Positions 7,651 to 15,571 of a DNA stretch of 64,000 bases are shown piece after piece (the stretch's first letter is position 1; the number at the start of each line of letters is the position of its first letter). The stretch is taken from the NCBI RefSeq assembly GCF_018325905.1, contig NZ_AP021901.1, positions 5,580,001 to 5,644,000 on the forward strand. Direction: 5' to 3'. The notes beneath the pieces were generated by a model. The model searched no databases. It saw only the letters and a program-made list of their open reading frames with translations, and had not been told where the DNA came from. The DNA is from Pseudomonas sp. St316. GTDB lineage: Bacteria > Pseudomonadota > Gammaproteobacteria > Pseudomonadales > Pseudomonadaceae. The position numbers and the translations under genes are program-made.

Positions 7651-8793
7651 ATGACTGTTATCCACCAAGACCATGACCTCCCGGAAAGACGTGATCTGAT
7701 CGAGCTCAAAGTCTATGTAGAAAGCGTACTTGGCCTGAAGCTGCGCCTGAAACCGTGGGAAAACGTCAAGATCCTTCCGTATGGGCTGCGTGACCGCTAC
7801 GAATTTTTCATCACGAATATCTTAAATGCCCAATGTCTTATCTTGAAGGAACGTCCACAGCGCGAAGCCAGCGTTGCGGATGTCGCCAAGCATATCCAAG
7901 CCATCCACAACTTCCAGGCCTACAACAAGTTGCCCGAGACCGGCGACCTGATGATTTTCGTCACCGACACCCTCCCCAGTTATGACCGTAAGCGACTGGT
8001 GGAAAAAGGCGTCCAGTTCATCGTGCCAGGCAATCAGCTTTTTCTTCCGGCCTTTGGCATGGATTTGCGCGAGTACTACCGCCAGCGCCTGGACAAACCC
8101 CAGGTCCTGAGCCCGGCTACCCAAGCCATGCTGATTCAATACCTGATCAAAGGATGGCAGCACCCGCTACGGAACACTCGCGCGGCCTTCGAGCAATCCT
8201 TTACCTACGCAAAGATGACCGTCACCCGAGCGATCAAGGAACTGACCGACTTGGATATTGTTAAGCCCGAAAAGGAACTGGGTGAAACCGTGATCCTTTT
8301 TCATTTGTCGCCCAAGGAAACCTGGGAAAGGGTGAAAGAGGCCATGCGTACGCCGGTCAAAAAAACACTTTGGCTCAATGCCATTCCGGAAGCTTTCGAC
8401 ACGCCAATGTTGCTGGCGGGAGAAACTGCCCTGGCCGAGATGAGCCTTCTCGCCAGCCCGAAAGCTCCTTGCTTTGCACTGACGGCCGCGCAGTTCGATC
8501 AGATTCGAGCGCGCGCGCAGTCTGAAATGAATGCGGCTTACGGGGACACGTTCGGCGCTTGGGGTTCAACTTCAAAAGCGGCCCAGTCGAAACTCGAGAG
8601 CACGGCGCCCTATCTTGAAGTGCCGCAAAACGATGCGGCGTGTTGTATTCAGCTTTGGAGTTATGAGCCGCCCCGCAGCAACATCGCCAATGGAACGGTA
8701 GATCCCTTTTCTCTCTATCTGAGCCTCAAGGATGATCATGATGAACGCATACAAATGTGCCTGGATGAAATGATGGAGAGCGTGAAATGGTAG
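7651..8793 (+). CDS. AbiEi-like antitoxin/regulator with MarR-type winged helix
   Basis: 380 residues, soluble. A winged-helix segment lies at about 154-222 (LSPATQAMLIQYLIKGWQ, then TYAKMTVTRAIKELTDLDI as the probable recognition helix, then a beta wing ending in ILFHLSP). Behind it KTLWLNAIP and LLAGETALAEMSLLA (~240-268) resemble the GExAL segment of AbiEi-type antitoxin C-terminal domains. The gene overlaps the next one by 7 bp (ATGGTAG), implying coupled translation. That partner has a nucleotidyltransferase fold, so the pair looks like a type IV AbiE-related toxin-antitoxin or abortive-infection module. The N-terminal ~150 residues are not typical of classical AbiEi and I do not recognise them. 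A stand-alone regulator is the alternative. Confidence 0.65.
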   Translation: MTVIHQDHDLPERRDLIELKVYVESVLGLKLRLKPWENVKILPYGLRDRYEFFITNILNAQCLILKERPQREASVADVAKHIQAIHNFQAYNKLPETGDLMIFVTDTLPSYDRKRLVEKGVQFIVPGNQLFLPAFGMDLREYYRQRLDKPQVLSPATQAMLIQYLIKGWQHPLRNTRAAFEQSFTYAKMTVTRAIKELTDLDIVKPEKELGETVILFHLSPKETWERVKEAMRTPVKKTLWLNAIPEAFDTPMLLAGETALAEMSLLASPKAPCFALTAAQFDQIRARAQSEMNAAYGDTFGAWGSTSKAAQSKLESTAPYLEVPQNDAACCIQLWSYEPPRSNIANGTVDPFSLYLSLKDDHDERIQMCLDEMMESVKW

Positions 8794-9548
8794 TGGGTGT
8801 CGACCGGTTTCGGGAGTATTTCAAGGACTTCCAGGCGAGCTACGTTCTGATCGGCGGGGTGGCTGCCTCGATTGCCATGGAGGAACTCGGTGAAGAGTTT
8901 CGACTGACCAAGGATCTGGATATCGTCCTGGTCGTCGAGGCACTTGATCGTGAGTTCGTCGGGCAGTTCTGGAAGTTCATCAAGGACGGCGGCTATACCA
9001 TTCGCCAGAATGGAGACAGCGACGGAGACTCCCCTGTTTTCTATCGTTTCCAGAATCCTGAAGACAAGTCCTTCCCCGTTCAGGTCGAACTGTTTTCCCG
9101 TGTCCCGGACGGCCTGGAACACGAAGAAGCAGCGCGCATGACCAAGATTCCTGTGGAAGAGCAAGCTGCCAGCCTGTCTGCGATTATCCTGGATGATGAG
9201 TACTACGCTTTTCTCCTCGCCGGCGTCGATCACACCCAGGAGATCAGCCACATCGGTGCCGACCGACTGGTTCCCCTCAAAGCCCATGCCTGGCTGAACA
9301 AGAAGGCGCTGATCGAGAGCGGCGTGCATGTGGACCGTCGCGACATCAACAAGCACTTCAGGGATGTAATCGTACTGGCTGTCGCTCTGACTGAAGCAAT
9401 GGCCGTGCTTCCTGATCGAATGGCCAACGATTTGAGGTCATTTCTCAGTCAGGTGCCCGCTGAACTAGCCTCGAACCCAAATCTTTATAAAAGGGTGGAT
9501 GGCGCTCATCTGATCAAAACCATTCAAGAAGCCTTCAGTCTCGTTTGA
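8787..9548 (+). CDS. AbiEii-like nucleotidyltransferase (candidate toxin)
   Basis: 253 residues with a minimal nucleotidyltransferase core: LIGGVAASIA (Gly23-Gly24), then TKDLDIVL with the D43-x-D45 metal pair, and QVELF with the third acidic residue Glu101. A later segment, LVPLKAHAWLNKKAL plus DRRDINKHFRDVIVL (Lys165 to Asp193), matches the conserved Lys/Asp motif of AbiEii/DUF1814-type toxins. Such enzymes add nucleotides to RNA (for example tRNA 3' ends) and stop growth until the partner neutralises them. Start ATG overlaps the stop of the upstream antitoxin-like gene. All catalytic residues appear intact. Assignment as a toxin is inferred from family and gene order. Confidence 0.7.
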   Translation: MVVGVDRFREYFKDFQASYVLIGGVAASIAMEELGEEFRLTKDLDIVLVVEALDREFVGQFWKFIKDGGYTIRQNGDSDGDSPVFYRFQNPEDKSFPVQVELFSRVPDGLEHEEAARMTKIPVEEQAASLSAIILDDEYYAFLLAGVDHTQEISHIGADRLVPLKAHAWLNKKALIESGVHVDRRDINKHFRDVIVLAVALTEAMAVLPDRMANDLRSFLSQVPAELASNPNLYKRVDGAHLIKTIQEAFSLV

Positions 9549-9560
9549 ATCATGTTTTTC

Positions 9561-9589
9561 GCACGCTATCAGAAACATTGATAGCGTGC
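9561..9589. promoter_or_regulatory. Perfect palindrome after the toxin-like gene, sister of 7595-7623
   Basis: GCACGCTATCA, 7-nt spacer, TGATAGCGTGC: perfect 11-base arms, 12 bp past the stop at 9548. Similarity to the upstream copy extends outside the arms (T-run before, TGAAAT after). No T-run follows, so it is a poor terminator and looks more like a second binding site or a cassette boundary. Confidence 0.55.
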
Positions 9590-9670
9590 TGAAATCCTGT
9601 GTATGGCGCTTAACAGAAGGGTCTTATCGCGACGCCAGAACTGCCACTGCGCCTTTCCCTGTGGATAAAC

Positions 9671-9694
9671 ATCCGCGAGCAAGCTCGCTCCCAC
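9671..9694. repeat. Single REP arm
   Basis: CCGCGAGCAAGCTCGCTCCC is a right-hand REP arm without a partner, located between the toxin-like gene and the VOC gene. The rest of 9590-9776 shows nothing else recognisable. Confidence 0.75.
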
Positions 9695-9776
9695 AGAGCT
9701 TGGCGACGACATTCCAGCATGAATAGCTAAGGTGAAGTAACCCGTTAATGCCCATCACTGAGTACACGAGGCCCGT

Positions 9777-10193
9777 ATGAAGAACTTCACGATTCAACGT
9801 ATTGACCACATCGTCCTGCGCGTAAAAGACCTCGAGCGCAGCCTCGCTTTCTATACGTCGGTGCTGGGTTGCGAGCTCAAGAAGCGCCGGGACGATCTTG
9901 GCATGCTTCATCTGGGCACAGGTGTTTCGATGATTGACCTGGTTGCTGTCGACGGGCCTCTGGGTCGCCAAGGCGGGCCGGCGGCCGGTAAGCAAGGGCA
10001 CAATGTCGATCACCTCTGCCTGCGTATCGAGCCGTTTGATGAACAAGCCCTCCTCGCGCATTTGGCTTCAGCTGGCCTGGAGGTCGAGAAAGCGCAGATG
10101 CGCTATGGCGCGGAGGGCAAAGGCTGGTCGCTCTACTGCTTCGATCCGGATGGCAACCAGATCGAGTTGAAGGGGCCCGCGCTGGAGCCCTGA
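9777..10193 (+). CDS. VOC (glyoxalase/dioxygenase superfamily) protein
   Basis: 138 residues forming one vicinal-oxygen-chelate module with two beta-alpha-beta-beta-beta repeats. Repeat one has RIDHIVLRVKDLERSLAFYTSVLG with metal-ligand His11. Repeat two starts at HNVDHLCLRI (His ~79) and closes with YCFDPDGNQIELKG, whose Glu is the usual final ligand. Such proteins isomerise, cleave or sequester small molecules, or confer antibiotic binding; the substrate here is unknown. An AGG sequence lies just before the ATG. Flanked by REP elements on both sides, it seems monocistronic. Confidence 0.85.
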   Translation: MKNFTIQRIDHIVLRVKDLERSLAFYTSVLGCELKKRRDDLGMLHLGTGVSMIDLVAVDGPLGRQGGPAAGKQGHNVDHLCLRIEPFDEQALLAHLASAGLEVEKAQMRYGAEGKGWSLYCFDPDGNQIELKGPALEP

Positions 10194-10218
10194 GCTTCAA
10201 CTGGCGGATGCTGCCCCT

Positions 10219-10305
10219 GTGAGAGCGAACTTGCTCGCGATGGCGGTCTGTCTGGGCCGGTGATGTCGGCTGTGCCGACGTCATCGCGAGCAAGCTCGCT
10301 CCCAC
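10219..10305. repeat. Two-arm REPIN
   Basis: Left arm GTGAGAGCGAACTTGCTCGC and right arm ending AAGCTCGCTCCCAC form an 87-bp imperfect hairpin, followed by an AGGGGATCGGCGGTGA tail resembling the spacers of the tandem arrays. The remaining 180 bp before the lipoprotein gene shows no other feature. Confidence 0.85.
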
Positions 10306-10488
10306 AGGGGATCGGCGGTGAACGCTGAGTTTGTCGATCAGGTCAGGAGGTGTTTGGAGATCACCTTGGAGATTTCAAGTCCTTGTCGAGAAGAAGAGGG
10401 TATTGCTACAGCCCGGCGGCAGATGGTGGACGCAATAGTGGCACTTCAGTAGCATTTGCCAACTTTATCGATCCTTCAAGGATGACCC

Positions 10489-11538
10489 ATGCTCGCCCTG
10501 CCTCGCTGTCCTGCCCCGTTGTTAGCATTGTCCGCGTTGTTTGTATTGCTCGGCGGTTGCAGCGTCAATGGCAGTTACCCCGACGCCATCGAACCGGACG
10601 CCGCCAAGTTGCGGTTCGTCGCCAATACCAGCAACGCCACGCTGGATTATTTCGACGCAGCCCATTGCGACGGGCAAACCACGGGCATTCTCAATAATAT
10701 GCTGCTGAGCGACACCGCGCGGCGGGTGGGGATGAGCGTTCCGGCGCCCAAGGATGCCAGGGGTTATTTGGAGGTCAAGCTCAAGCCGGGTGAGCAGATT
10801 CACCTGCGCACCAACATGAACAGCGGTTATGCCGTGTGTGGCAAGGGCTTCAACTTTACGCCCGAGGCCAATGCCGAATACGAGGTGACGTTCAAGTCCG
10901 AGAAGAACTTCTGCCTGACTCAGTTGCAACGCTTGCAACGGGTCGACGGCAAGGACGTGCGCACACCGATCCCGATCCTGAAAAAAGACTTTCCCGCCTG
11001 CGCCGGTCGCAATGCGCTGTTCCCCAAGACCTACCCGGACACGCCCCATCGCTTGGAGCTAATGAATCGAGTCATCGACAAAAGTCTGGTCGTCACCGTG
11101 AAGGTCGATCCGACCAAGGACAAAGTCGAAAGTTACTCACCAGAGAAGCTGGACACCCTGATCAACGAACGCAAGGCCAAGCTCGGCTTCGAGCTGCCGG
11201 CCGACTACTGGACGCTGTACCGGGAAAACCTGAAAACGTTTGGCGATGACATGGCGCAGAACAAGGCACACGCGATGGAACGCTTCAGGGACGAATACCA
11301 GACGCGGCTGCGGCAGTTGAAGGACGAGCAGTTGGAGCAGTGGGCGTTGCCCAAAACCGCCAATGCCAAACCGGAGAAAGCCGAGATCGACCTGGACGTC
11401 GCGATGATGGTGGAGTACTTCCGGATCGGGAATGGGGTGACGGTCGAAGCGGTAGGTCATCACCTGGAGAGGATGGCGCAGATGGATGAACGTTACGGGG
11501 TATGTACACGGTTCGCGGAGTGCTGGAAGCGCAACTAG
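10489..11538 (+). CDS. Putative lipoprotein of unknown function
   Basis: 349 residues. The N-terminus has a lipoprotein signal with hydrophobic core LLALSALFVLLGG and lipobox Cys24 (LLGGC), so the mature protein should be lipid-anchored in the envelope. The mature part has several cysteines (AVCGKGF, FCLTQLQ, FPACAGR, GVCTRFAECW) that may form disulfides, and a Lys/Glu-rich, probably helical C-terminal region. AAGGATG precedes the start. I do not recognise the domain. The region around 60-140, with TSNATLDYF and EVKLKPGEQIHLRTN, looks like a beta sandwich, which is only an impression. No linked operon partner. Confidence 0.75.
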   Translation: MLALPRCPAPLLALSALFVLLGGCSVNGSYPDAIEPDAAKLRFVANTSNATLDYFDAAHCDGQTTGILNNMLLSDTARRVGMSVPAPKDARGYLEVKLKPGEQIHLRTNMNSGYAVCGKGFNFTPEANAEYEVTFKSEKNFCLTQLQRLQRVDGKDVRTPIPILKKDFPACAGRNALFPKTYPDTPHRLELMNRVIDKSLVVTVKVDPTKDKVESYSPEKLDTLINERKAKLGFELPADYWTLYRENLKTFGDDMAQNKAHAMERFRDEYQTRLRQLKDEQLEQWALPKTANAKPEKAEIDLDVAMMVEYFRIGNGVTVEAVGHHLERMAQMDERYGVCTRFAECWKRN

Positions 11539-11552
11539 CAAGAGGATGGGTT

Positions 11553-11581
11553 ACCGCTATCGCGAGCAAGCTAGCTCCCAC
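11553..11581. repeat. Single REP arm
   Basis: CTATCGCGAGCAAGCTAGCT followed by CCCACAG lies in the 62-bp gap between the lipoprotein gene and the convergent GntR gene. One base differs from the common GAGCAAGCTCGCTCC arm. Confidence 0.7.
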
Positions 11582-11600
11582 AGGGTTCTGCGGTGGGAGC

Positions 11601-12314
11601 TTATTGCGCCGTCGACTCGACCACACCTCGAACCCGCTGCAGCATATTGATCAAGTGCAAACGCATCGACGCCCGCGCCGCTTCGGCATCATGTCGCGCC
11701 AGGGCGGCATAAATCTGCTCGCGCTCGCGAACCACCAACGCCCGATTTTCAACCGTGACGGTAGGCCCGGCCTGTTGCACGACCGCGATCAAGCTATTGC
11801 CCACATGGGCCATGGCGTCGATGAAAAAACTGTTGCCCGTGCACTGGGCGACCTGCAGATGAAACTCGAAATCGACCCGCGCGCTTTCATCATCCGTTGC
11901 GTCAAAAGCATTCGCCGCGTCGAGTGCTTCACGCATCGCCTGCAACTGCTCCGGCGTGGCGCGGTGCGCGGCGATGCCGGCGGCTTCCACTTCCAGGCTC
12001 AGGCGCAGTTCGATGACGGCCAATGCATCGTAGGCGCCGCCCTTGACGTGTTTGCTGCCCTGAAAATCTCCCGGGCGGGCGGTGTCGACCACGAAGGTGC
12101 CAATGCCGTGACGGGTTTCGACCAAGCCTTCGGCCTGGAGTCGCGACATGGCTTCGCGAACCACCGTCCGACTGACGCCGCGTTCCTTGATGATGACCTG
12201 TTCAGTCGGCAACTTGCTGCCCGCAGGCAGCTCGCCAGCCAGTATCTGCTGCGTCAAGTCGACCACCAACTGCTGAGTCATGCTCAAGCGTCGATCGGGT
12301 GTGACACGGTCCAT
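11601..12314 (-). CDS. GntR-family transcriptional regulator, FCD (FadR-C) subfamily
   Basis: 237 residues. The N-terminal winged helix (~12-75) reads QQLVVDLTQQILAGELPAGSKLPTE..., with VSRTVVREAMSRLQAEGLVE as recognition helix and turn, and HGIGTFVV as the wing. The rest is an all-helical FCD ligand domain with ELRLSLEVEAAGIAAHRAT, FEFHLQVAQCTGN and the C-terminal RASMRLHLINML; its His and Asp residues bind a metal plus a carboxylate ligand. FCD regulators usually repress sugar-acid or organic-acid operons. It is divergent from and about as long as the second FCD regulator at 12406, suggesting an old duplication; both lie close to the sugar-acid cluster at 14.7-23.5 kb. Confidence 0.9.
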   Translation of the reverse strand: MDRVTPDRRLSMTQQLVVDLTQQILAGELPAGSKLPTEQVIIKERGVSRTVVREAMSRLQAEGLVETRHGIGTFVVDTARPGDFQGSKHVKGGAYDALAVIELRLSLEVEAAGIAAHRATPEQLQAMREALDAANAFDATDDESARVDFEFHLQVAQCTGNSFFIDAMAHVGNSLIAVVQQAGPTVTVENRALVVREREQIYAALARHDAEAARASMRLHLINMLQRVRGVVESTAQ

Positions 12315-12347
12315 TGCACCTATCCATTAAAGCCAGACGATCGCGGC

Positions 12348-12384
12348 ATTATAGCCGCGACCTTGGGTCAAAACTCACTATAAT
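12348..12384. promoter_or_regulatory. Back-to-back -10 elements between the two GntR genes
   Basis: TATAAT appears on the plus strand at 12379-12384 and on the minus strand at 12348-12353 (plus-strand ATTATA). Each lies 20-40 bp before the divergent regulator it would serve. Matching -35 boxes at 17 bp are weak, so the call rests on position and -10 match. Confidence 0.45.
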
Positions 12385-12405
12385 GCCCGCTGATCACACT
12401 AGAGC

Positions 12406-13155
12406 ATGCCGATGACGGATCAAGCGTTATCTCCACTGAACAAGCCGCGCCGCCTCGCCGAAACATTGGTCGACCGCTTTGCCCAGCGCATGCGCGACGG
12501 CATTCTCAAGTGCGGCGAAAAGCTCCCCACCGAAGTGCATATCATGGAGGCCGAAGGCGTCAGTCGTTCGGTGGTGCGCGAAGCGCTGTCGCGCTTGCAG
12601 GCCGCGGGGCTGGTGGAGACGCGGCATGGCGTCGGCACGTTTGTCCTGGACATGCCGGCACCGGAGGGCTTCACCCTGGGGCCGGCGACGATTGCCACGT
12701 TGCCGGATGTGCTCAACCTGCTGGAGTTTCGCCTGAGCCTGGAAGTCCAGGCCGCCGGCATGGCCGCCGAGCGCGCAACACCTGAAGCCCTGGCCGAACT
12801 GGCCCAGGCGCTGGAGGCGTTGCTGCAAGGGCCGGAAAAGTCCGGCACTACCATCAATGCCGATTTCCAGTTCCACCTGAAAATCGCCAAGGCCGCCGGC
12901 AATTACTACCTGATCGACATCATGAAGCACCTGGGCACCAAGCTCATCCCGCGTACGCGCATGAACTCCGCCTACTCCGGGCAGAGTGATCGCAGCGCTT
13001 ACCTGCAAGGGATCAACGCCGAACACCAGCAGATTTTCGACGCCATCGCCAGCAGGAATGTCGATGCGGCGCGGGCGGCCATGTACCTGCACTTGAGCAA
13101 TAGCCGCATGCGCCTGTGTGAAACGCAACAACGCCAGGCGTTCTACAACGAATAA
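12406..13155 (+). CDS. GntR-family transcriptional regulator, FCD subfamily
   Basis: 249 residues (two fewer if the ATG at 12412 is used). Winged helix at ~18-80: LAETLVDRFAQRMRDGILKCG, KLPTEVHIMEAEGVSRSVVR and HGVGTFVLD. The FCD domain follows: LLEFRLSLEVQAAGMAAERAT, ADFQFHLKIAKAAGNYYL, and the C-terminal ARAAMYLHLSNSRMR with a metal-binding His. It resembles its divergent neighbour at 11601-12314 and likely controls transport or catabolism of a sugar acid. The operator-like TTGTATG/CATACAA palindrome near 22.06 kb is a plausible target for one of the two. No effector can be read from sequence. Confidence 0.9.
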   Translation: MPMTDQALSPLNKPRRLAETLVDRFAQRMRDGILKCGEKLPTEVHIMEAEGVSRSVVREALSRLQAAGLVETRHGVGTFVLDMPAPEGFTLGPATIATLPDVLNLLEFRLSLEVQAAGMAAERATPEALAELAQALEALLQGPEKSGTTINADFQFHLKIAKAAGNYYLIDIMKHLGTKLIPRTRMNSAYSGQSDRSAYLQGINAEHQQIFDAIASRNVDAARAAMYLHLSNSRMRLCETQQRQAFYNE

Positions 13156-13167
13156 CCCCGCCCCCCT

Positions 13168-14666
13168 GTGGGAGCGAGCCTGCTCGCGATGACGGCGGTA
13201 CATTCAACATAGTCGGCACCAGGCAGACCGCTATCGCGAGCAAGCTCGCTCCCACAGGGGACCTAGGGTGAATGCCTGAGCTGTGAACGCTCGAAAACCA
13301 GTGTGGGAGCCGAGCTTGCTCGCGATGACAGCGGTACATTCAACATCATTGGCACAGACACACCGCTATCGCGAGCAAGCTCAGCTCCCACAGGGGATCC
13401 AGGATGAATGCCTGAGCTGTGAACGCTCGAAAACCCGTGTGGGAGCCGAGCTTGCTCGCGATGACGGCGGTACATTCAACATCGTCGGCACCAGGCAGAC
13501 CGCTATCGCGAGCAAGCTCAGCTCCCACAGGGGATCGAGCGTGAATGCCTGAGCTGTGCACGCTCGAAAACCAGTGTGGGAGCCGAGTTTGCTCGCGATG
13601 ACGGCGGTACATTCAACATCGTCGGCACCAGGCAGACCGCTATCGCGAGCAAGCTCGCTCCCACAGGGGATCGAGGGTGAATGCCTGAGCTGTGAGCGCT
13701 CGAAAACCAGCGTGGGAGCCGAGCTTGCTCGCGATGACGGCGGTACATTCAACATCGTCGGCACCAGGCAGACCGCTATCGCGAGCAAGCTCGCTCCCAC
13801 AGGGGACCTAGGGTGAATGCCTGAGCTGTGAACGCTCGAAAACCAGCGTGGGAGCCGAGCTTGCTCGCGATGACGGCGGTACATTCAACATCATCGGCAC
13901 AGACACACCGCCATCGCGAGCAAGCTCAGCTCCCACAGGGGATCGAGGGTGAATGCCTGATCTGTGAACGCTCGAAAACCCGTGTGGGAGCCGAGCTTGC
14001 TCGCGATGACGGCGGTACATTCAACATCGTCGGCACAGACACACCGCTATCGCGAGCAAGCTCAGCTCCCACAGGGGATCGAGGGTGAATGCCTGAGCTG
14101 TGAACGCTCGAAAACCCGTGTGGGAGCCGAGCTTGCTCGCGATGACGGCGGTACATTCAACATCGTCGGCACCAGGCAGACCGCTATCGCGAGCAAGCTC
14201 AGCTCCCACAGGGGATCGAGCGTGAATGCCTGATCTGTGAACGCTCGAAAACCCGTGTGGGAGCCGAGCTTGCTCGCGATGACGGCGGTACATTCAACAT
14301 CGTCGGCACCAGGCAGACCGCTATCGCGAGCAAGCTCAGCTCCCACAGGGGATCGAGCGTGAATGCCTGATCTGTGAACGCTCGAAAACCCGTGTGGGAG
14401 CCGAGCTTGCTCGCGATGACGGCGGTACATTCAACATCGTCGGCACCAGGCAGACCGCCATCGCGAGCAGGCTCGCTCCCACAGGGGACCTAGGGTGAAT
14501 GCCTGAGCTTTGAACGCTCGAAAACCCGTGTGGGAGCCGAGCTTGCTCGCGATGACGGCGGTACATTCAACATCGTCGGCACCAGGCAGACCGCTATCGC
14601 GAGCAGGCTCGCTCCCACAGGGGATTCAGGGTGAATGCCTGAGCTGTGAACGCTCGCTCCCACAGT
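13168..14666. repeat. Eleven-unit tandem REPIN array, period ~136 bp
   Basis: Left arms start at 13168, 13303, 13439, 13576, 13712, 13848, 13984, 14120, 14257, 14394 and 14530, and a truncated right arm closes the array at 14666. Each unit is a two-arm REPIN (left arm GTGGGAGCCGAGCTTGCTCG, right arm ending in CTCAGCTCCCAC or CTCGCTCCCAC) plus a spacer with AATGCCTGAGCTGTGAACGC. Loops come in two alternating types (CACCAGGCAG and CACAGACACA). Most left arms carry an extra C relative to the genome-typical GTGGGAGCGAGC. The array fills the interval between a GntR gene and the porin. Many small open frames occur on both strands but repeat with the array and are not genes. Confidence 0.95.
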
Positions 14667-14714
14667 TTTGATCCCGGTGTTCATGGGTTCACTGTCGACC
14701 AGTGCTACCGCAAC

Positions 14715-15437
14715 TTAGAAAAAGTTGTATTGAATGCCGACTCGCAGGCGCAGTTGGCGATCACTGTCAACCGAGTTCACCTTGATATCGCCCACTTCAA
14801 AGAACGGTGCCCAGCGCTTATCCCACTTGTACTTGACCACCGCATTCTGTTCATAGTCATCGGTGCCACCGTTATAACGGATGTAGTTGGCATCGAAGTA
14901 CGTCAGTTGATACTCATAAGCCCACGGCCCTTGGTTGGCGTAGTTGACGTAGACGTCGTAGCGATTGATCTTCTGATCGTCCTGGCCGTTGTTCGGTACG
15001 TCACGATCAATCTGGTCGCGGTCCAGCTTGGACGAATCGTAACGGTAGCGACCGGCGATGCTCAGCTCCTTGGTGATCTTGTAGCCCAGGCGCATGCCCA
15101 ATTTGTAGGTGGTGGATTCCTCGTCGCTTTCCATGGCGAACGAGGGCGTCAGCGTCCAGCGGTCATCGATCTTGTGCTGATAGTTGACGGTGAATTCATG
15201 GCCGCTGCCGACAGTGTTGTCGAAGGCGACGTCTTCACGATCACCGGCGGTCTTGTATTTGAGTTCACCTTCCAGCCCCACGCCGTTGTCCAGCCGCATG
15301 CCGAACTTGGCGCGGTCGGCATGCATGCGCGACTGTTCCGCATATTGATGGCGAACGTTGATATAACCGGTATCGGCCTGTGCAACAACCGATGTGAACA
15401 ACGAAGCGAAGGACAGAACTACGAGGGTCTTTTTCAT
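14715..15437 (-). CDS. KdgM-family outer-membrane porin (oligogalacturonate-specific type)
   Basis: 240 residues with a signal peptide (MKKTLVVLSFASLFTSVVAQA, cleaved before DTGYINVRHQY) and a C-terminal Phe (VGIQYNFF) typical of outer-membrane barrels. Alternating beta-strand segments such as LSIAGRYRYDSSKL, YDVYVNYANQGPWAYEYQL and AVVKYKWDKRWAPFFEVG match the 12-stranded KdgM/NanC monomeric porins, which pass acidic oligosaccharides such as oligogalacturonates. It lies downstream of the ABC importer on the same strand (134-bp gap), suggesting it provides the outer-membrane step for the same substrate. The exact sugar is not established. Confidence 0.85.
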   Translation of the reverse strand: MKKTLVVLSFASLFTSVVAQADTGYINVRHQYAEQSRMHADRAKFGMRLDNGVGLEGELKYKTAGDREDVAFDNTVGSGHEFTVNYQHKIDDRWTLTPSFAMESDEESTTYKLGMRLGYKITKELSIAGRYRYDSSKLDRDQIDRDVPNNGQDDQKINRYDVYVNYANQGPWAYEYQLTYFDANYIRYNGGTDDYEQNAVVKYKWDKRWAPFFEVGDIKVNSVDSDRQLRLRVGIQYNFF

Positions 15438-15571
15438 GTTTTTTATTCTTGTTGGTTTAATAGTAAGTTGGGGTAAACGTCAAATCACAGGCGAGCGCGT
15501 GCGCGGCATTGATACCTGGGGTTCAACGTCTTTTACGGGTTAAAACAAGTACAACTCGTTAGTTAAAAAAC

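Noticed and set aside
13168..14666. Regular direct repeats resembling a CRISPR array
   Set aside because: Units are ~136 bp, far longer than CRISPR repeat-spacer units. The spacers are nearly identical, each unit has REP inverted arms, and no cas genes are near.
13283..14684. Many 70-167 residue open frames on both strands of the REP array
   Set aside because: They repeat with the array and encode the same REP-derived peptides (VGAELARD, MYRRHREQAR), with no independent coding signal.
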